Below, piece by piece: positions 4,953-7,781 of a stretch of DNA of 7,781 nt (position 1 is its first letter; each line of letters starts with the position of its first letter). A program made the position numbers and the translations under genes. Source of the stretch: Eudoraea sp. (lineage in GTDB: Bacteria > Bacteroidota > Bacteroidia > Flavobacteriales > Flavobacteriaceae); contig JABDRK010000187.1 of NCBI GenBank assembly GCA_013041785.1, forward strand, positions 1-7,781, written 5' to 3'. The notes under the pieces were generated by a model, which did not search any database, was not told where the DNA came from, and saw only the letters and a list, made by a program, of their open reading frames with translations.

Positions 4953-5783
4953 ATGGCAATCATAACTTTAACTACAGATTTTGGGCTTAAAGACCATTTT
5001 GTAGGCGCAATCAAAGGGACCATTTACAGCGAGTTAAAAGAAGCTAAAATTGTTGATATTTCGCATGCCATCAGTCCGTTCAATATACAGGAATGTGCCT
5101 ATATCCTTAAAAATTCCTACTATGCGTTTCCCAAGGGAAGCATCCATATCGTAGGAGTAGATGCGGAACCAAGCCCGGAAAACCAGCATATAGCAGTTTT
5201 TGTTGATGGCCATTACTTCATTGGTGCCAATAACGGGGTGGTAAGTCTGATTACCGAAGAGATCAAACCAGAAAAAGTCTATGAAATACAGCTTCCTGAG
5301 GCATTGCAGGGGGCCTTTCCTGTGCTGGAAGTCTTTGTGAAAGTGGCCTGTCATTTGGCCAGGGGCGGTAAACTCGAAGTAGTGGGCAAGCCTTTAGATA
5401 ATCTTAAGGTGCTCAAAGAATTCGCACCCAGGGTAACCAATGGAGGAAATACCCTGATTGGCAATGTTATCTATATCGATAATTTTGGCAATGTGATCAC
5501 CAATATTCAAAAAGGCCTTTTTGAAGCCTACCGAAAAGGCAGAAAGTTTGAGATCAATGCCCGCAACAAGCGAATCACAGAAATCCATGGAAAATACAGT
5601 GATATTATCAACTTCAACCTGGATAAGAGCCGAAGAAAAGGCCCCGGAGACCTTCTGGCCCTGTTTAATTCTTCGGATTATATAGAACTGGCTATTTATA
5701 AAAGTGATCTGCAGACCGTAGGAGGCGCTTCGAGCCTGCTGGGACTCGATTACCGGGATACCATAATGATAAACTTTGAGTAA
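4953..5783 (+). CDS. SAM hydroxide adenosyltransferase (DUF62) family protein, divergent active site
   Basis: The 276-residue protein has the two-domain layout of the DUF62/chlorinase-fluorinase fold. ITLTTDFG (4-11) starts the N-terminal domain. GNVIYIDNFGNVITNI (170-185) and PGDLLALFNSSDYIELAI (231-248) mark the C-terminal beta barrel. Characterised members split S-adenosylmethionine into adenosine and methionine using an Asp-Arg-His triad. Here Asp70 (VGVD) is kept, but the Arg position seven residues later is Asn77, and the usual FHGRD segment reads FPVLE (122-126), placing Pro123 at the His site. Hydrolase activity is therefore uncertain. The ATG at 4953 fits the family start (MAIITLTTDFG). 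The stop codon is directly followed by the next gene's ATG, indicating co-transcription with the ABM gene and gldFG. Confidence 0.9.
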   Translation: MAIITLTTDFGLKDHFVGAIKGTIYSELKEAKIVDISHAISPFNIQECAYILKNSYYAFPKGSIHIVGVDAEPSPENQHIAVFVDGHYFIGANNGVVSLITEEIKPEKVYEIQLPEALQGAFPVLEVFVKVACHLARGGKLEVVGKPLDNLKVLKEFAPRVTNGGNTLIGNVIYIDNFGNVITNIQKGLFEAYRKGRKFEINARNKRITEIHGKYSDIINFNLDKSRRKGPGDLLALFNSSDYIELAIYKSDLQTVGGASSLLGLDYRDTIMINFE

Positions 5784-6080
5784 ATGCTGGTACGGATCGT
5801 AAAATTGACCATTGAAAAGCAAAATATTGCTAAGTTTGAGGCGATCTTTGCAGAGACCAAAATCTACATCAGGAATTTTGAAGGATGTCAGCTACTGGAA
5901 CTTTATCAGGACCGCAAGGATCCTTCCACCTTTTTTACGTATAGCCATTGGGAGGAGGAGACCTTTTTGGAGGAATACCGGAAATCTCCCTTTTTTAAGG
6001 GGATTTGGAGCAAGACAAGACAATTGTTCTCGGCGCCCCCGGAGGCCTGGAGCCTTAATAAACTGGAAAGTATGAGTTGA
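5784..6080 (+). CDS. Antibiotic biosynthesis monooxygenase (ABM) domain protein
   Basis: The 98-residue protein is a single ferredoxin-like ABM domain. A first strand (MLVRIVKLTI, 1-10) leads to a helix (IAKFEAIFAETKIYIRNFEG, 15-34), then strands CQLLELYQD (35-43) and TFFTYSHWE (49-57), and a helix FLEEYRKSPFFKGIW (61-75). The GCxxLELYxD and YSHWE patterns are typical of YgiN-like proteins. Some relatives oxidise quinols or polyketides without cofactors and others degrade haem, so the substrate cannot be told. It is probably cytoplasmic and dimeric. The ATG directly follows the TAA of the upstream gene (TAAATG), and gldF begins two bases after its stop, so it sits inside the presumed operon. 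Confidence 0.85.
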   Translation: MLVRIVKLTIEKQNIAKFEAIFAETKIYIRNFEGCQLLELYQDRKDPSTFFTYSHWEEETFLEEYRKSPFFKGIWSKTRQLFSAPPEAWSLNKLESMS

Positions 6081-6082
6081 TT

Positions 6083-6814
6083 ATGTTTGCGATTTTTAAA
6101 AAGGAAATCCGGTCTTTTTTTACTACTCCAACAGGCTACCTGGTCGTTGGGCTTTTTCTCCTGCTAAACGGACTATTTCTCTGGGTATTTGAAGGCCCCT
6201 ACAATATCCTGGAATATGGGTTTGCAGACCTGAGTAACTTCTTCGGCATGGCCCCCTGGATCTTTTTGTTTCTGATACCGGCAATCAGCATGCGTAGTTT
6301 TTCTGAAGAGCGCAAGTTGGGCACCCTGGAGCTCCTCTATATAAAACCGATAAGCCTTTGGCAAACTGTGCTGGGTAAATTCATGGGCACTTTCGCACTG
6401 GTGTTAATTGCCTTACTCCCTACTCTTTTATATGTGTATGCCATCCATGAATTGGGTACTACCCCCGGTAATTTAGACCTGGGCCTGGTATGGGGCTCCT
6501 ATTTTGGGATGCTGTTCTTGATACTTACATTTTCTGCAGTCAGCCTTTTTGTGTCAGCTTTATCAGAAAATCAAATTGTGGCATTCCTGATTGGTGTGCT
6601 GGCGTGTTTTATCCTCTATTATGGTTTTGATTCCCTGGCCTCGCTGTTTGAAAATGGAGCCTGGGCATACAATATAAGGTCACTGGGTATGAAAGCACAT
6701 TATGAGGCTATGGCCAACGGGGTCTTGGATACACGAAACCTGGTTTATTTTGCCTCGGTAGGTTATCTCTTTTTATATCTCACCCAGGTCTACCTTAAAA
6801 AATTAAATCGCTGA
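6083..6814 (+). CDS. gldF: Gliding-motility ABC transporter permease GldF
   Basis: The 243-residue inner-membrane protein has about six hydrophobic segments (roughly 18-36, 56-69, 102-121, 137-160, 165-185, 220-238), as in ABC-2 type permeases. The start FAIFKKEIRSFFTTPTGYL (2-20) and MRSFSEERKLGTLELL (70-85) are characteristic; the latter is the conserved cytoplasmic loop of this permease class. In Flavobacterium johnsoniae GldF works with GldG and the ATPase GldA and is needed for gliding; its substrate is unknown. The ATG at 6083 is chosen; a TTG two codons earlier would overlap the ABM gene. The TGA stop overlaps the gldG ATG. gldA is not in the window. Confidence 0.93.
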   Translation: MFAIFKKEIRSFFTTPTGYLVVGLFLLLNGLFLWVFEGPYNILEYGFADLSNFFGMAPWIFLFLIPAISMRSFSEERKLGTLELLYIKPISLWQTVLGKFMGTFALVLIALLPTLLYVYAIHELGTTPGNLDLGLVWGSYFGMLFLILTFSAVSLFVSALSENQIVAFLIGVLACFILYYGFDSLASLFENGAWAYNIRSLGMKAHYEAMANGVLDTRNLVYFASVGYLFLYLTQVYLKKLNR

Positions 6815-7781
6815 TGGGAAAGGGATTTGTTCTGGCTGGTATAAAGGTACTACTGGGGGTAATCCTGGTCAATTTCCTCGCCCAATGGGCATATGTGCGA
6901 TTTGACCTTACTGAGGATAAACGATTTACCCTGTCCCCTGCTGCGCTTGAAGCTGTCGGGAATCTTGAAGGACCAGTCATAATTGACGTACTATTGGATG
7001 GGGATCTTCCTGCGGAATTCACTAGGCTACGGAACGAGACTGTGCAAATCCTGGAGGAATTCGAAGAAACCAATGGCGAATTGGTCTTTAATTTGGTGAA
7101 TCCATTGGAAGGAGAAACCGAAATTGAGGCTACGATTGCACAACTACAGGGCCTCGGACTTACTCCGGTAAATATTACGGTAGCGGCCAATACGAAAACA
7201 ACCCAGGAACTCCTTTTTCCCTGGGCACTGGTCACCTTTCAGGAAAGGACCGTTAAAGTACCACTCCTAAAAAATAAACTCGGGGCAAGCACGGAAGACC
7301 GGGTTAATAATTCTGTTCAGAATCTGGAATATGCCTTTGCCGATGCCTTTACAAAACTGGGTATTAAAGAGAAAAAACGCATTGCAGTAATCAAGGGCAA
7401 TGGACAGCTGGAAGACCAATATCTTGCAGATTTCCTGACCACTATTCGGGAATACTACAATATCGGGGCCATTACGCTGGATTCGGTGGCGACCAATCCG
7501 GAAGGCACCCTGCAGCGATTAAGGGAATTTGACCTTGCCCTGATAGCAAAGCCTACCCAGGCGTTTACCGAAGAAGAAAAATATATCCTGGATCAATACA
7601 TGGTTCATGGAGGAGCAAGTATGTGGCTTATTGATCCTGTAGTTGCTGAATTGGACAGCCTGTTTAACAACCAGGGCAAAAGCCTGGCATATATCAGGGA
7701 CCTCAACCTGAACGACCTGCTATTCCGATATGGAGTGCGGATTAGCCCTAATTTGGTGAATGACCTTTATTTTACGCAGGT
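6814..7781 (+). CDS. gldG: Gliding-motility ABC transporter auxiliary protein GldG, N-terminal part (3' truncated by window)
   Basis: The open frame runs from the ATG at 6814, which shares its A with the gldF TGA, to the window edge: 322 full codons plus two bases. This is a little over half of a typical GldG (about 550 residues). An N-terminal membrane segment (about 8-27) is followed by YVRFDLTEDKRFTLSPAA (27-44), the signature of GldG and related ABC auxiliary proteins. Then comes an extracytoplasmic region with VIIDVLLDGDLPAEF (55-69), ELLFPWALVTFQ (132-143) and KKRIAVIKGNGQLED (187-201). GldG acts with GldF and GldA in gliding. The frame has no interruptions. The C-terminal anchor lies outside the window. 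Confidence 0.93.
   Translation, partial: MGKGFVLAGIKVLLGVILVNFLAQWAYVRFDLTEDKRFTLSPAALEAVGNLEGPVIIDVLLDGDLPAEFTRLRNETVQILEEFEETNGELVFNLVNPLEGETEIEATIAQLQGLGLTPVNITVAANTKTTQELLFPWALVTFQERTVKVPLLKNKLGASTEDRVNNSVQNLEYAFADAFTKLGIKEKKRIAVIKGNGQLEDQYLADFLTTIREYYNIGAITLDSVATNPEGTLQRLREFDLALIAKPTQAFTEEEKYILDQYMVHGGASMWLIDPVVAELDSLFNNQGKSLAYIRDLNLNDLLFRYGVRISPNLVNDLYFTQ

Noticed and set aside
5034..5822. Minus-strand open frames of 106 and 142 codons under the SAM-hydrolase-fold gene
   Set aside because: They have no recognisable features and the plus-strand protein is clearly conserved across this stretch.
6077..6082. TTG start at 6077 for gldF
   Set aside because: It would overlap the ABM gene's stop, and the ATG at 6083 begins with the expected MFAIFKKEI sequence.
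6795..7235. Minus-strand open frame of 146 codons under gldG
   Set aside because: GldG has its signature motif and an uninterrupted frame here; the serine/arginine-rich reverse product looks like a shadow.
1..7781. Mobile element, CRISPR array, toxin-antitoxin or defence genes
   Set aside because: I looked for terminal repeats, repeat-spacer patterns, transposase or nuclease motifs and small paired genes and found none; all substantial frames are accounted for by core genes.

Overview
This window looks like a piece of core chromosome from a flavobacterium (phylum Bacteroidota, class Flavobacteriia). Four things point there. GldF and the start of GldG, gliding-motility ABC transporter components, are at the right end. 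Upstream regions carry the Bacteroidota promoter pattern (TTG, then TAnnTTTG about 17-21 bases later). Start codons follow A-rich stretches and lack obvious Shine-Dalgarno sites. The HU, YqgE, START-like and PhoH proteins are also of flavobacterial type. The genus cannot be fixed from the sequence alone. I see no mobile element, CRISPR array, prophage or defence system, and base composition looks even throughout.

Layout, left to right. Bases 1-263 are the 3' end of fmt (methionyl-tRNA formyltransferase). An HU gene follows (439-711) with its own promoter and a strong terminator, then yqgE (824-1384). On the minus strand, meeting yqgE stop to stop, is a class IV aminotransferase-fold gene (1381-2226), and upstream of it a START-like gene (2280-2663). 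A CAT-anticodon tRNA on the plus strand (2802-2875) converges on a minus-strand pair, phoH (3869-4822) followed by purC (2906-3862), and shares a two-way terminator with purC. A divergent control region (4823-4952) then leads into a tight plus-strand cluster: a SAM hydroxide adenosyltransferase-fold gene (4953-5783), an ABM-domain gene (5784-6080), gldF (6083-6814) and gldG (6814 to the window edge).

The genes serve several core tasks: translation initiation (fmt, possibly the tRNA), nucleoid structure (HU), purine synthesis (purC), RNA-linked ATPase activity (phoH) and envelope or gliding functions (gldFG). In the right-hand cluster, gaps of 0 and 2 bases and an ATG/TGA overlap suggest one transcript linking two poorly understood small-molecule-type proteins to the gliding transporter.

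I found no wholly new multi-gene system. The most notable points are two proteins that keep an enzyme fold but seem to lack its catalytic residues. The class IV aminotransferase has Asn at the PLP-lysine position and Ser at the PLP-glutamate position. The SAM hydrolase-fold protein keeps only the Asp of its Asp-Arg-His triad. Several dyads and overlapping promoter/terminator elements lie in the short intergenic regions.
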